Source: Acidobacteriota bacterium (GTDB lineage: Bacteria > Acidobacteriota > Terriglobia > Bryobacterales > UBA6623). Taken from it: a stretch of DNA of 64,000 bases. Positions 1 to 9,273 of this stretch are shown piece after piece. Position 1 is the stretch's first letter; each line of letters starts with the position of its first letter. The notes below the pieces were generated by a model that made no database searches, had not been told where the DNA came from, and saw only the letters and a program-made list of their open reading frames with translations. The stretch lies in the NCBI GenBank assembly GCA_016125275.1, contig WGMB01000004.1, positions 496,001 to 560,000 on the forward strand. The letters are read 5' to 3'. The position numbers and the translations under genes are program-made.

Positions 1-2
1 AT

Positions 3-623
3 GGCTACGCCAGGAGTCTCCGGTCGGAAGGCGTGGAGGAGACCGAGATCGCACGGCGCATCCATCTACTCCGCGAGGAGCGTCCGCTGCTCGACGCCGA
101 CCGCTACAACCGTATCTACACATCCGGCAATGCGCCGTTCAATCGCGCCCCCAACGCCTTTGTCATGGAAAGCCTCCGGGGCAAAAGGCCAGGCGTGGTC
201 CTCGATTACGCGATGGGCGAAGGCCGCAATTCGATCTACTTGGCTCAGCTTGGTTGGGAGGTCTGGGGATTTGACCCCGCGGATGCGGCCGTCGAGCTCG
301 CGCAGAGGCGAGCGCGAGCCCTCGGCCTGACCCTGCACGCCGAGGCTGTTGCGGACAGCGAGTTCGAGTTTGGTCACGAACGGTTCGATGTCATCGTCTT
401 CAGTTGGGCGATGCCATTGATTCCCGTTGAGACGGTACTGGGTTCGCTGAAACCGGGCGGCGTCGTGGTCATGGAGGCTGCCGCCGACTATGTCGGTCGA
501 AACGGCATGCTGCAAATGTTTGACGCGCTCCGAATCCTCAAATACGAGATCGTGCGCGACACCGCCGACTGGTACGACAGGAGACAGACCGAGATCGTGC
601 GCCTCATCGCGGTCAAGCCCTAA
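3..623 (+). CDS. class I SAM-dependent methyltransferase (5'-truncated by window edge)
   Basis: The frame is open to the left edge, so the true start probably lies outside; a GTG at 33 is the first in-window start. The protein has a Rossmann SAM-binding motif (VLDYAMGEGRNSIYLAQLG, about 55 residues after the GTG), an acidic second strand (GFDPADAAVELA) and a later VIVFSWAM strand, the order expected for class I methyltransferases. The first glycine-rich loop is DYAMGEGRN rather than the usual DxGxGxG, as in tellurite-resistance/UbiE-like small methyltransferases. The acceptor substrate cannot be told. It ends 18 bp before the convergent trpB2 stop. Confidence 0.75.
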   Translation, partial: GYARSLRSEGVEETEIARRIHLLREERPLLDADRYNRIYTSGNAPFNRAPNAFVMESLRGKRPGVVLDYAMGEGRNSIYLAQLGWEVWGFDPADAAVELAQRRARALGLTLHAEAVADSEFEFGHERFDVIVFSWAMPLIPVETVLGSLKPGGVVVMEAAADYVGRNGMLQMFDALRILKYEIVRDTADWYDRRQTEIVRLIAVKP

Positions 624-640
624 CACCGCCGCCGGACCGT

Positions 641-2005
641 CTAGACTTTTGGCGCGTCGAGCCCCGCCAGCGAGCGTGCGATTTCGGCCTCGGTCAGCTC
701 GTGGCGTTCGAGCCGGCCGCCGAAATAGGCCTCGTAGGCGGCCATGTCGAAGTGGCCGTGCCCGCACAGGTTGAACAAAATCGTACGCGCACGCCCTTCC
801 TCACGCGCCTGCCGCGCCTGCTTGACGGCCCCGGCGACGGCGTGGTTGGCCTCCGGCGCCGGGATGATCCCTTCGGTCTGTGCGAACAGGACGCCAGCCT
901 GGAAGGTCTCGAGCTGGTCGACCGCCTCGGCGTCGATCAGCTTGTCCTTGAGTAACTGGCTCACCAGCACGCCCGCGCCGTGGTAGCGCAGGCCGCCCGC
1001 GTGGATCTTGGCCGGCACGAAGTTATGCCCCAGCGTGTACATGGGCAACAGCGGCGTCATTCCAATCGTGTCGCCGAAGTCGTAGCGGAACTCGCCGCGC
1101 GTCAGCTTTGGGCACGACGCCGGCTCCATCGCCAAGCAGCGAATGTCGGTCCCTTGCGTCAGGTTCTGTCGCAGGAAGGGGAAGGCCAACCCGGCGAAGT
1201 TCGATCCGCCGCCGAACGGCGCGATCACCACATCGGGGCGCTCGCCGGCCATCTCCATCTGTTCCACGGCTTCTTGCCCGATCACGGTCTGGTGCAGCAG
1301 GACGTGGTTGAGCACGCTGCCCAGGGAGTACTTGGTCGCCTCGTCCGCCGCGGCGCGCTCGACCGCTTCGGAGATCGCGATCCCCAGGCTGCCGGGCGAA
1401 TCCGGGTCAGCGGCGAGGATCTGACGGCCCGCGGCCGTCCGGTTGCTGGGCGACGGGATGACCTCCGCGCCCCAGGTCTGCATCATGAGCTTACGGTACG
1501 GCTTCTGATCGAAGCTGATGCGCACCATGTAGACCTCGCAGCCGAGGCCCATCATCTTGCAGGCCAGCGCCAGAGCGCTGCCCCACTGGCCGGCGCCGGT
1601 CTCCGTGGTGATGCGCTTCACGCCGGCCTGGGCGTTGTAATACGCCTGCGGAACCGCCGTATTCGGCTTGTGCGAACCCGCGGGGCTCACGCCCTCATAT
1701 TTGTAGAAGATCTTGGCCGGAGTATCGAGCGCCTTCTCCAAATTACGCGCCCGGTACAAAGGCGTCGGACGCCACAATTTGTATATCTCGCGAACCGCTT
1801 CGGGGATCTCCACCCACTCCTCGCGGGTGACTTCCTGCTCGATCAGAGCCTGCGGGAAGAGCGGTTCCAGAGCCTCCGGCCCAATCGGTTCCCGCGTAGC
1901 CGGATGCAGCGGCGGCAGGGCCGGATTCGGCATGTGAGCCTGGATGTTGTACCAGCGCTCGGGGATGCGCTCTTCGGGGAGGAGGTATTTCCGAGGGCCG
2001 GCCAT
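641..2005 (-). CDS. trpB: TrpB2-type tryptophan synthase beta chain (PLP-dependent)
   Basis: Fold-type II PLP enzyme that condenses indole (or a related nucleophile) with serine or phosphoserine. The PLP lysine is about Lys113 in GSHKPNTA; the phosphate-binding glycine loop is [11 protein letters not shown], and [16 protein letters not shown] follows the beta-subunit pattern. Length (about 454 aa) and the N-terminal [13 protein letters not shown] block are typical of the TrpB2 branch rather than TrpB1. I chose the ATG at 2005 over the GTG at 2026 because a TATTCT -10 at 2017-2022 overlaps the longer version. No trpA or other trp gene is nearby, common for TrpB2, which may act as stand-alone indole salvage. 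Confidence 0.9.
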   Translation of the reverse strand: MAGPRKYLLPEERIPERWYNIQAHMPNPALPPLHPATREPIGPEALEPLFPQALIEQEVTREEWVEIPEAVREIYKLWRPTPLYRARNLEKALDTPAKIFYKYEGVSPAGSHKPNTAVPQAYYNAQAGVKRITTETGAGQWGSALALACKMMGLGCEVYMVRISFDQKPYRKLMMQTWGAEVIPSPSNRTAAGRQILAADPDSPGSLGIAISEAVERAAADEATKYSLGSVLNHVLLHQTVIGQEAVEQMEMAGERPDVVIAPFGGGSNFAGLAFPFLRQNLTQGTDIRCLAMEPASCPKLTRGEFRYDFGDTIGMTPLLPMYTLGHNFVPAKIHAGGLRYHGAGVLVSQLLKDKLIDAEAVDQLETFQAGVLFAQTEGIIPAPEANHAVAGAVKQARQAREEGRARTILFNLCGHGHFDMAAYEAYFGGRLERHELTEAEIARSLAGLDAPKV

Positions 2006-2016
2006 GATGCCCGGCG

Positions 2017-2022
2017 AGAATA
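2017..2022 (-). promoter_or_regulatory. -10-like element for trpB2
   Basis: TATTCT on the minus strand, 11 bases before the ATG at 2005; no Shine-Dalgarno in between. A TTGATC lies about 19 bases further up as a possible -35. Suggests a near-leaderless mRNA. Confidence 0.4.
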
Positions 2023-2055
2023 CCACACCCCCCTACGCCGCGATCAAGATCGTTT

Positions 2056-2325
2056 TCAGGAGCGCGCCGAAACGCCTTCGCCGGAGGACTGCAGCAGGCG
2101 GGGCTTGGCGGAGCCCGACGCGACCTGCTCGGCCGGCGAACCAAAGATCTTCAGACCGACGGCGAGAGCCAACAGCGCTCCCAGCGAAGTCGAAAACACA
2201 GCAGTCAGCTCGAAGGATGTCATCACACCGAGAGTCACGACCGTGAGGATGATCATGCCCGCGACGACCAAGCCCTCCGCGCCCATCCCGCGGCTGCTCG
2301 AACGATCCGTTTCTTGCATATTCAT
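2056..2325 (-). CDS. small membrane protein of unknown function
   Basis: About 89 aa. A polar N-terminus (MNMQETDRSSSRG) is followed by two hydrophobic segments (about residues 17-40, LVVAGMIILTVVTLGV, and 43-61, TAVFSTSLGALLALAVGLKIF) and a short polar tail, so probably two transmembrane helices in a hairpin. The ATG at 2325 is preceded by AAGGAG 12 bases upstream; a longer GTG version from 2346 would encode that ribosome site and is less likely. Not recognised as a known family. It stands between SelB (upstream, same strand) and TrpB2. Confidence 0.6.
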   Translation of the reverse strand: MNMQETDRSSSRGMGAEGLVVAGMIILTVVTLGVMTSFELTAVFSTSLGALLALAVGLKIFGSPAEQVASGSAKPRLLQSSGEGVSARS

Positions 2326-2363
2326 GGCGATTTCTATCTCCTTCACGTCGATAGAATCGCTTT

Positions 2364-2448
2364 ACCGACAGTACTTTGACAATGGCCCGATGGGGCCAAT
2401 TTTTCGCTTCGGGTTTTTCCCTGGGGCCCTTAGTACCGTCGGCAGTAC
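2364..2448 (-). promoter_or_regulatory. candidate promoter/operator region of the small membrane gene
   Basis: The 153-bp gap between selB and the small membrane gene has a repeated half-site, CGACAGTAC at 2366-2374 and CGGCAGTAC at 2440-2448; the second is part of an imperfect palindrome (GTAC...GTAC, 2433-2448). A TTGTCA lies just upstream of the first copy on the minus strand. A 6-bp hairpin (2383-2388/2393-2398, loop GATG) sits between them. Function is inferred only from arrangement. Confidence 0.25.
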
Positions 2449-2478
2449 AAACCCTGAGTCGGACGCTGGGACAGGATG

Positions 2479-4383
2479 TCACAGTATCCGTCGCCGATCG
2501 CCTTCCCGCCGCGTGAGGCCGCGTTGATCGAGCAGCTCGAGCAAGGGGATGGCGTGGCGCCGGCTCAATCCGGCCAGCGTCTTCAGGTCTCCCACCGTCA
2601 GCCAGGGATTGTCGGCCTTGCGGGCGGCCAGGGTCTTCTCCAGTTCGGCCAAGGCGGAACGGGCCACGGCCAGCTCCGGAGTCATGGCGATGAGCGCGCC
2701 CTCACGCAGCAGATTCCGCAACAGCAGCCGGGCCCGGCCGGCGTCGACCGGCAGATCCGCCGCGATCTCGCTGAAGCGGGGAGGCTCCAAGCCGGCTTGG
2801 TCGTAGCGCGCGAGCAGCAGATCGTGGGCTTCCTGCTCCTGGGTGCTGCGGCGCAGCCCGTGCGTGGCCAGCCGCACCGTCTCGCCTTCCACCACGACCT
2901 TGCCGGACGCAGCCAACTCCTGGAGCAGGGCCTCGAAGAAGCCCGCCGGAGCCCCCGGAAACGGCCCGGTCCGCAGGGGACCGCGCGGGGCTCCCGGCTG
3001 CAGGGAATTCTCCTTGTGGTAGGCCGCCAGGCGTTGCTCGATGACGCTTAGGGAGGCCACCCAGCGGTCCGCGGCGACCACACGATCCGGCAAGACCCGC
3101 ACGACGCCTGCCGCGCTCAGCCGCGCCGCCGCCGCTCGGATCGGCTCGCCGGGACGCCCCAACCGCGTGACCAGGCGATCCCAGCTCAGGCCGTAGCGCG
3201 CCGGCGCCGAGACCGCCGCCAGAGCCTGCTCCAACTCGCCGCTGAGCAGCGCCCGCAAGCGCGCCTGGTGGGCCGGCCAGGGCTCCCGCCGCGGCGAGGC
3301 GTTGTCCAGGATCACGCCGCCGCCGATGGTCTCCACCGGCGAGAAGCGCCGCACCACGAAGCGGTCGCCCCAAACCACAGGCAGGGGGCCCGTCCACTCC
3401 AGCCGAGCGAAGATCCGGGCGCCCGGTTCGAGCAGACGGCGTCGCCGGCCCGTCTTCGGATCGCGCTCCAGCAGCAGCACGCGGCCGGTGGTCTCGGCGG
3501 CTCCCACGTGCAGATGCAGGGGCGCGCCATGCTCCAGCGGCGGCGCTCCGGGCAACAGCTCCAGCTCACAGTCGGCGCGCTCCACGGACACGAACGTCCC
3601 CGGAGCCGCCAACGTCATCCCGCGGGCCAGATCGGAGACTTCGATGCCGGCCAAATTGATGGCCGCGCGCTCGCCGGCCCACGCCAGCTCGGCGCTCTGG
3701 CTGTGCACCTGCACGCCCCGCACTCGCACCTTGCGCCCGGCGGGATGGACCTCCACCTCGTCCCCCGGCTTGACGGAGCCGCCCAGCAGCGTGCCTGTGA
3801 CCACGGCGCCGAAACCCTTCTTGACGAAGGCTCGGTCCACGGGCAGGCGGAGCAATCCCTGCTCGTCCTTGCGGCGGACGCGCCGGCCGACATCCACCAG
3901 TGCCTCGCACAGCTCCGCCAATCCCTCGCTCGTGCGGGCGCTGACCGGAATGATCGGCGGCGGCGCGTCGCCGAAGAGCTCTTCGGCTTCCAGGCGGGCC
4001 ACTTCGACCATGTCCGTGTCGGCCAGATCGGTCTTGGTCAGGGCGATCACATACTCCTTCACGCCTAGCAGCCGGCAGATGGCCAGGTGTTCCAGCGTTT
4101 GCGGCTTGACCGACTCGTCGGCGGCGATCACCAGCAGCGCCACGTCCACGCCGGACGCCCCGGCCATCATGTTGCGCACGAAGCGCTCGTGGCCGGGGAC
4201 GTCGATGAAGCTAAGCCGCAGGTCGGGCGAGGCGTCCCAGTGGGCAAAGCCCAGGTCGATGGTGATGCCGCGCCGCTTCTCCTCCGCCAGCCGATCGGTT
4301 TCCACGCCGGTCAGGGCCTTCACCAGCGCTGTCTTGCCGTGGTCGATATGCCCGGCCGTACCCACGATCACACTCTTGCGCAC
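2479..4383 (-). CDS. selB: selenocysteine-specific translation elongation factor SelB
   Basis: Delivers Sec-tRNA(Sec) to UGA codons followed by a SECIS element. The EF-Tu-like GTPase has G1 GHIDHGKT (residues 11-18), G3 DVPGHE (about 60), G4 TKTD (about 113) and G5 SAR. Domains II/III follow, and the last 250 or so residues are winged-helix repeats that bind SECIS RNA in SelB (for example the final block with LKTLAGLSRRHAIPLLELLDQRG). Start is GTG at 4383, with GAGG a few bases upstream; the open frame continues to 4728 but overlaps the divergent VWA gene and lacks homology. 634 aa, normal for SelB. It pairs with the tRNA-Sec at 10,734-10,830; selA and selD are not in the window. Confidence 0.97.
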   Translation of the reverse strand: MRKSVIVGTAGHIDHGKTALVKALTGVETDRLAEEKRRGITIDLGFAHWDASPDLRLSFIDVPGHERFVRNMMAGASGVDVALLVIAADESVKPQTLEHLAICRLLGVKEYVIALTKTDLADTDMVEVARLEAEELFGDAPPPIIPVSARTSEGLAELCEALVDVGRRVRRKDEQGLLRLPVDRAFVKKGFGAVVTGTLLGGSVKPGDEVEVHPAGRKVRVRGVQVHSQSAELAWAGERAAINLAGIEVSDLARGMTLAAPGTFVSVERADCELELLPGAPPLEHGAPLHLHVGAAETTGRVLLLERDPKTGRRRRLLEPGARIFARLEWTGPLPVVWGDRFVVRRFSPVETIGGGVILDNASPRREPWPAHQARLRALLSGELEQALAAVSAPARYGLSWDRLVTRLGRPGEPIRAAAARLSAAGVVRVLPDRVVAADRWVASLSVIEQRLAAYHKENSLQPGAPRGPLRTGPFPGAPAGFFEALLQELAASGKVVVEGETVRLATHGLRRSTQEQEAHDLLLARYDQAGLEPPRFSEIAADLPVDAGRARLLLRNLLREGALIAMTPELAVARSALAELEKTLAARKADNPWLTVGDLKTLAGLSRRHAIPLLELLDQRGLTRREGDRRRIL

Positions 4384-4464
4384 CGCCTCATTATGGGCTC
4401 GAATGGGGGAGGTTTGGGGTGGATGGCCGGGCTGCCGCCTGGTGAACCGGCGGGGCCGAACCGC

Positions 4465-4470
4465 TACGAT
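4465..4470 (+). promoter_or_regulatory. -10-like element for VWA gene
   Basis: TACGAT ends 10 bases before the ATG at 4481, and overlaps the alternative ATG at 4469, which argues against that earlier start. Confidence 0.35.
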
Positions 4471-4480
4471 GAAAGGCAAC

Positions 4481-6052
4481 ATGCGCACTGCTTTGATGGT
4501 CAGCGGCGCTTGGATGGCGGCAGCCGCTCTGTTGCCTGCCGCCGCCTTGGAGATTCGCAACGACTTCGGCTCGATCCGCGTGGAGGCCGTCGGCGACCCG
4601 GATCTGCAAGTCGCCGCTTCGGTCGGCGCTCGCCCGGCTCGCGACGATGAGATGGTCATCGAGCGCAAGAGCGAGCGGATCGTCATCACCGCGAAGCCCT
4701 CGGATGTCTCCGCGCCGATGGATTTCACCGTCCGCCTGCCGCTGGGCTTCGACCTCGAGGCTCAGACGAAGTCCGGCGAGATCTCGATCGTCGGCATGGT
4801 CCACCGCGCGCGGCTCTATACCGACACCGGCCTGCTCTTCCTCAAGATTCCTTGGGCCGGAGCCCGGCTGCAGCTCGACGCCGATCAGAAGCCCGCCAAG
4901 GTCTCGCTGCCGTCCGGGCGCCGCTTCCTCGACTCGACCATCGACATCAGCGGCGGCAAGACGCTGTGGCGGCTCCGCGACAATTTGGCCGAGAGCGCCA
5001 TCGTCTACGGCAGCTACCGGGTCCGTGCGGGCAACCCGAAGCAGATCGTGCTCGAAGACTTCGACCCGCCGCCGGACTGGCCCCTGAAGTTCCACTGGGA
5101 GGCGTCGAAGGCGCTCGAGACCATCCTGTCGCCCGCCAGCCGGCCGCGTCGTCTGGCGCCGACCGAGAGCCTGCCGGAATCCGAGACCGGCGCCGGCGGA
5201 GAGGCCCTGTTCCGCAGCGACGTGCGCATGGTGAACCTGGTGCTGGCGGTGAACGACCGCTCCGGCAACCCCGTGACCGATCTCGAGGCCAAGGACTTCA
5301 CCGTCGTCGAAGACGGAGAGCCGCAGCAGGTCGCTTTTGCCGGCTCCGACGAAGCCCCGTTCAACCTGGCCGTGCTGCTCGACCTGAGCGGCTCCACGCG
5401 CCCGGATCGCGCTCCCATGCAGGCCGCCGTGGAGGGCTTCATTCGTTTGGCCGGACCCAACGACCGCGTAGCCGTCTACGCCCTGGCCGGTGGCATGTTC
5501 CACGTCGTCTCCCGGTTGACCTCCGACCGCTCCAAGCTGCTCGAAGCCGTGCAGCGCCTGCCGGAAGTTTCCGGCGCCTCGCCGCTCTATGACGCCATTA
5601 CGCTGGCGTATGCCGAAGAGCTGCACCAGCGACCGGGCGAGCGCAACGCCCTGATCGTCATCAGCGACGGAATTGACAACCAGGTGAGCCACCAGGAAGC
5701 TCCGTCGAGTGTTAAATTCAAGCGACTCGTGCAGGCCGGCGAGGAGATGAATGCGATCATCTACCCAATCTTCTTGCTCTCCGGCCAACGCTTCGGCAGA
5801 GACTGGTCCGAGAAAGCCCGCAAACGGATGGAGGAGTTGGCCGCCGCCTCCGGAGGGCGCGTCTTTCCGGCCGGCTCGATCGGCGACCTGGCTCCGGTCT
5901 TTCCGCAGGTCGAGGCGGAGCTGCGAAGCGTGTACAGTGTCGCCTACTACCCGAAGAACCAGGATTTCGACGGCGCTTGGCGAAAGGTTGACGTACAGGT
6001 CAACCGCTCCGACGCCATCCTGCGAGCCCGGCCCGGCTACTACGCGCGCTGA
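4481..6052 (+). CDS. secreted VWA-domain protein (Acidobacteria-type)
   Basis: 523 aa. A signal peptide (about residues 1-23, ending PAAALE) is followed by an adhesin-like beta-rich region (about 25-190) that starts IRNDFGSIRVEA, resembling DUF4097-type repeats. From about residue 250 comes a segment VLAVNDRSGNPVTDLEAKDF that introduces a von Willebrand A domain with the MIDAS DLSGS at about 301-305 and the VISDG strand. This arrangement is common in Acidobacteriota as exported VWA proteins of unknown binding partner. ATG 4481 is chosen over 4469 because of the -10 element and a short AAAGG upstream. Confidence 0.85.
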   Translation: MRTALMVSGAWMAAAALLPAAALEIRNDFGSIRVEAVGDPDLQVAASVGARPARDDEMVIERKSERIVITAKPSDVSAPMDFTVRLPLGFDLEAQTKSGEISIVGMVHRARLYTDTGLLFLKIPWAGARLQLDADQKPAKVSLPSGRRFLDSTIDISGGKTLWRLRDNLAESAIVYGSYRVRAGNPKQIVLEDFDPPPDWPLKFHWEASKALETILSPASRPRRLAPTESLPESETGAGGEALFRSDVRMVNLVLAVNDRSGNPVTDLEAKDFTVVEDGEPQQVAFAGSDEAPFNLAVLLDLSGSTRPDRAPMQAAVEGFIRLAGPNDRVAVYALAGGMFHVVSRLTSDRSKLLEAVQRLPEVSGASPLYDAITLAYAEELHQRPGERNALIVISDGIDNQVSHQEAPSSVKFKRLVQAGEEMNAIIYPIFLLSGQRFGRDWSEKARKRMEELAAASGGRVFPAGSIGDLAPVFPQVEAELRSVYSVAYYPKNQDFDGAWRKVDVQVNRSDAILRARPGYYAR

Positions 6053-6094
6053 GGCTCCCTCCCACCGTTCCGTCTCGACGCATCCGGAGGCGAC

Positions 6095-8014
6095 TTGGAA
6101 GAGGTGATGATCCTGCTGGCCGTCGGCGTCGTCGTGACGCTGCTGTTCGGCCTCCCGATTTGGGCTTTGGTACGGACTCGGAAGATCTCCGAGCTCGAGT
6201 CTCGCTTGGCCGGAGTGGAGGCGGCGCTCCTGCGGCTGAGCCGGCAGCAAGCTGGGCAACCCGTTGCGCCGACCGCTCCCGCAGCGGTGCGGCCGGAAGC
6301 AGCGCCGTTCACCATCCCGGAACCCCCGCCGGAAGGGACCGCTGCGCCCCCTGTCCCCGAGACCGTCGAAGGCCCGCCGATGCCGGCGCCGTTCTCGCCT
6401 CCGCAACCGCTCGAGTCGGTTCCCTCTACGCCGCCGGGGCGTCCGTTGGAGGAGATCATCGGCGAGCGCTGGCTGGGCTGGGTCGGCATCTCGACGATGC
6501 TGTTCGGCGCGGCCTTCTTCCTCAAGTACGCCTTCGAGAACCAGTGGATCGGAGAGTTGGGCCGCATCGTCATCGGCGTGATGGTCGGTTTGGGTTTCCT
6601 GTGGTTCGGCTGGTCCAAGCATCGCCAGGGCTGGCGGGCGTTCGGCCAGATGTTCACCGCCGGCGGCGTGACGCTGCTGTATCTGTCGGTTTACGCCTCC
6701 TACGGCTTCTATGAGCTGCTGCCAGCGGCGGCGGCGTTTGCTTTTCTGGCCGTCATCGTGGTCCAGGCGCACTTGCTGGCGGTCTTCTATCGGGCGCCGG
6801 CGATCGCGCTGATGGGGCAGATCGGCGGCGTGCTCACGCCCGTGCTGCTCGACTCGGGTCAGGACCGCTACGGCGTCCTGTTCTCCTACCTGGCTTTGCT
6901 GGCCGCCGGCTCGATCCTGGTGGCGGTTTGGAGGGGCTGGAGCTGGCTGCCGCTGGTTTCGTTCGGCCTCACGCATCCGTTCTACTGGGCCTGGTACGAC
7001 CACGGCTTCCATCCGGAGAAGATGGCGGCGGCGCTGGCCTTCCAGGTCGTTCTGTTCGTTCTGTTCCTGGCATCGATGTTGCTCCCGGCGCGCCGCGGCG
7101 AGCGCCTGACGCCGGTCCACTGGGCCTTGCTGTTCCTCAATCCCTTCGCGTTCTTCGGCGCCGTCTACGTGATCCTCGATTCCGAAGCGCCGCTGTGGAC
7201 GGGCTCGGCCGCCCTCTTGCTGGCCGCTGTCTACGCCTTCCTGGCCAAGGATTCCTTGGGCCGCGCCCCGGGTGAGCCTCGTTTGCCCTGGGCCCTGGTG
7301 GCCGTCGCGCTGACCTTCGTCACGCTCGCCATCCCGATTCAGCTCGAGGCCGAGTGGATCACGCTGGCCTGGGCGCTCCAGGGCGTTGCGCTGGCTTGGC
7401 TGGCGAGCCGCCTGGAGGACGCCGGTTGGCGCTGGGGCTCGGCCGTGGTGCTCGGCTTGGCGGTCTTCCGGCAGACATTCTTCGACTGGAGTTGGTCCGG
7501 CTACCGCAGCCAGGTCTTCACGCCCGTCTTCAACGTCGATTTTCTGGGGGCGCTGGCGGTGGCTGCCTGCCTGTTGGCGACGGCTTGGCTGCTGCGTCGC
7601 CGCGACCGACATTTCGCCATGGCGGCGGCGTTCGGCGCGATCGTGCTGACTTGGCTCGATGGGTCGATCGAGATCGTCGCCTACTACGAGCAACTCGCGC
7701 GCGCCCTCCCCGCGGACTCCTACGAACAGCGGCGCTCGCTCGACTGGACCGGCGGCATGGCCTTGTCCGTACTGTGGGCCTTGTACGCCTCCGCGCTCGT
7801 GGGCGGCGGCTTGCGCTTCCAGCAGAAGCTGTTGCGCTGGAGCGGGTTGGCGCTGTTCGGTTTGACAGTCCTCAAAGCCTTCTTCGTCGACATCCCCATG
7901 CTGGAAGGCTTTTATCGCGTGATCGCCTTGATCACCCTCGGCATGCTGCTGCTGGGCGCCGGTTGGGCCTATCAACGCATGAGCCGCACCGCGCCGGAGG
8001 CGCCCGCCGCATGA
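6095..8014 (+). CDS. DUF2339 polytopic membrane protein
   Basis: 639 aa. One N-terminal TM helix (residues about 5-25), a short coiled coil (KISELESRLAGVEAALLRLS), a Pro-rich cytoplasmic linker, then the conserved entry EIIGERWLGWVG at about 120 followed by many TM helices to the C-terminus. This is the DUF2339 layout; the function of the family is unknown. Start is TTG at 6095 with GGAGG four bases upstream; ATG at 6107 is the alternative. Its stop overlaps the next gene by ATGA, and DUF2339-DUF3999 neighbours recur in other bacteria, so the two probably work together in the envelope. Confidence 0.85.
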   Translation: MEEVMILLAVGVVVTLLFGLPIWALVRTRKISELESRLAGVEAALLRLSRQQAGQPVAPTAPAAVRPEAAPFTIPEPPPEGTAAPPVPETVEGPPMPAPFSPPQPLESVPSTPPGRPLEEIIGERWLGWVGISTMLFGAAFFLKYAFENQWIGELGRIVIGVMVGLGFLWFGWSKHRQGWRAFGQMFTAGGVTLLYLSVYASYGFYELLPAAAAFAFLAVIVVQAHLLAVFYRAPAIALMGQIGGVLTPVLLDSGQDRYGVLFSYLALLAAGSILVAVWRGWSWLPLVSFGLTHPFYWAWYDHGFHPEKMAAALAFQVVLFVLFLASMLLPARRGERLTPVHWALLFLNPFAFFGAVYVILDSEAPLWTGSAALLLAAVYAFLAKDSLGRAPGEPRLPWALVAVALTFVTLAIPIQLEAEWITLAWALQGVALAWLASRLEDAGWRWGSAVVLGLAVFRQTFFDWSWSGYRSQVFTPVFNVDFLGALAVAACLLATAWLLRRRDRHFAMAAAFGAIVLTWLDGSIEIVAYYEQLARALPADSYEQRRSLDWTGGMALSVLWALYASALVGGGLRFQQKLLRWSGLALFGLTVLKAFFVDIPMLEGFYRVIALITLGMLLLGAGWAYQRMSRTAPEAPAA

Positions 8015-9273
8015 GATCGTTCCTCTGCCTACTGCTCTGCGCCGCCTCAGCCGCCGCGCAGGACCCGGAAACCCTTACGCACTGGCCTTTCTACCAACAG
8101 CTCGAGGGTTCTCCCGACGGCCGGTACGCCGTGGAGCTCGACCACGAGGCCCTCGGCGGCTCCCGCACCGACCAAGCCGACCTGCGGCTCTATGACGCCT
8201 CGGGGCGCGAAGTCCCCTACGCCTTGCGGGTCCGCCGGCGCGTGCTGACCAGCGACATCGTGGAGGCCCGCGAGCTCAACCGTTCCACCCGGGGAGAAAC
8301 GGCCCTGGCGACGCTCGACTTGGGCGACTACCAGGGCGTCCACAACGAGGTCGAGCTCGATCTGGCCGGCGGAAACTTTCGGCGCAGCGTCGCCGTTGAG
8401 GGGTCCGACGACGGCCAGAGCTGGGCGACTCTCACCGACCATGCGCTGGTGTTTCGCTTTTCGTCCTCCGGGCGCAGCGTGGACGAGCGCAGAGTGCGGT
8501 ATCCCGACAGCCGCTACCGCTATCTGCGGGTGCTCGTGAGCTCCGATCCTGCCGTCGACGGCGCCGCGCCGACGATTCGAGAGGTCAAGGTGCGGCTGCA
8601 CACTGAAGCCGAGGGTGTGGAACGGCAGTACCCGCAGGTCTATCCGATCCGGCAGCCGACCCGCGAGAACGGCCGGCCGGCTTCGGAGATCCAAATCTCC
8701 ATGCCGGGCGCGGTTCCGATCGATTCGCTAGCTCTGAGCGTCGGCAATGCGCCGTTCTCCAGGCCCTACCGGCTGCTCGCGGGCGGCCCGGACAGCCGGC
8801 GTGAGATCGCCTCGGGAGTTCTCGCTTCCGACGAGCAAGGCGCCACGGACCGCGTCATACGGTTTGAGGAAGCCTTCGCCAAGGAGCTGACGCTGCGGAT
8901 CATCGACGACCGCAACCCTCCCTTGGACATCTACAACGTGACCCCGGCCGGGGCGGCGCGCCAAGTTGTGTTCGACTCCGACGGTCTTTCGTTTCCCCTG
9001 CGCCTCTACTACGGCAACCTCGAGGCGGCCGCGCCGAACTACGACTACGACAGCCGCGTGCCGGCGATTCTCGACGAGACTCCGCCGCTGCTGTATCTGG
9101 AGCCTCGGCAGGACAATCCGGACTATCGGCCGCCGCAGCCGCCGGTGACCGAGCGGGCTCCTTGGCTGATCTACGTCGTGCTCGGGGCCGCCGCCCTGGC
9201 CCTGCTGTGGCTTCTGCGCGGGGTGATTCGCGAGGCTTCGAGAGCCGAGACCAAGCCCGGCGACCCGGCTTAG
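8011..9273 (+). CDS. DUF3999 family membrane-anchored periplasmic protein
   Basis: 420 aa. Signal peptide (MRSFLCLLLCAASAAAQ), a large beta-rich periplasmic part (including a discoidin-like block around GSDDGQSWATL), and a single C-terminal TM helix (about 387-405, WLIYVVLGAAALALLWLL) with a short charged tail. This matches DUF3999, the usual partner of DUF2339. Translation is coupled to the upstream gene (ATGA). Its stop overlaps the convergent sulfatase stop by four bases (TTAG). Confidence 0.85.
   Translation: MRSFLCLLLCAASAAAQDPETLTHWPFYQQLEGSPDGRYAVELDHEALGGSRTDQADLRLYDASGREVPYALRVRRRVLTSDIVEARELNRSTRGETALATLDLGDYQGVHNEVELDLAGGNFRRSVAVEGSDDGQSWATLTDHALVFRFSSSGRSVDERRVRYPDSRYRYLRVLVSSDPAVDGAAPTIREVKVRLHTEAEGVERQYPQVYPIRQPTRENGRPASEIQISMPGAVPIDSLALSVGNAPFSRPYRLLAGGPDSRREIASGVLASDEQGATDRVIRFEEAFAKELTLRIIDDRNPPLDIYNVTPAGAARQVVFDSDGLSFPLRLYYGNLEAAAPNYDYDSRVPAILDETPPLLYLEPRQDNPDYRPPQPPVTERAPWLIYVVLGAAALALLWLLRGVIREASRAETKPGDPA

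Noticed and set aside
2383-2398. TGGCCC-GATG-GGGCCA hairpin followed by T-run on the plus strand
   Set aside because: It looks like a plus-strand terminator but no plus-strand gene ends near it; more likely part of the minus-strand control region.
3302-4480. Long N-terminal extension of the VWA frame
   Set aside because: Antisense to SelB, Ser/Arg-rich, and the signal peptide and -10 element place the real start at 4481.
4384-4728. N-terminal extension of SelB
   Set aside because: Overlaps the divergent VWA gene and precedes the conserved P-loop; GTG 4383 has a ribosome site and normal SelB length.
4391-7975. 1194-residue open frame on the minus strand
   Set aside because: It is antisense to the VWA and DUF2339 genes and has a low-complexity Arg/Gln/Gly-rich composition typical of high-GC shadow frames.
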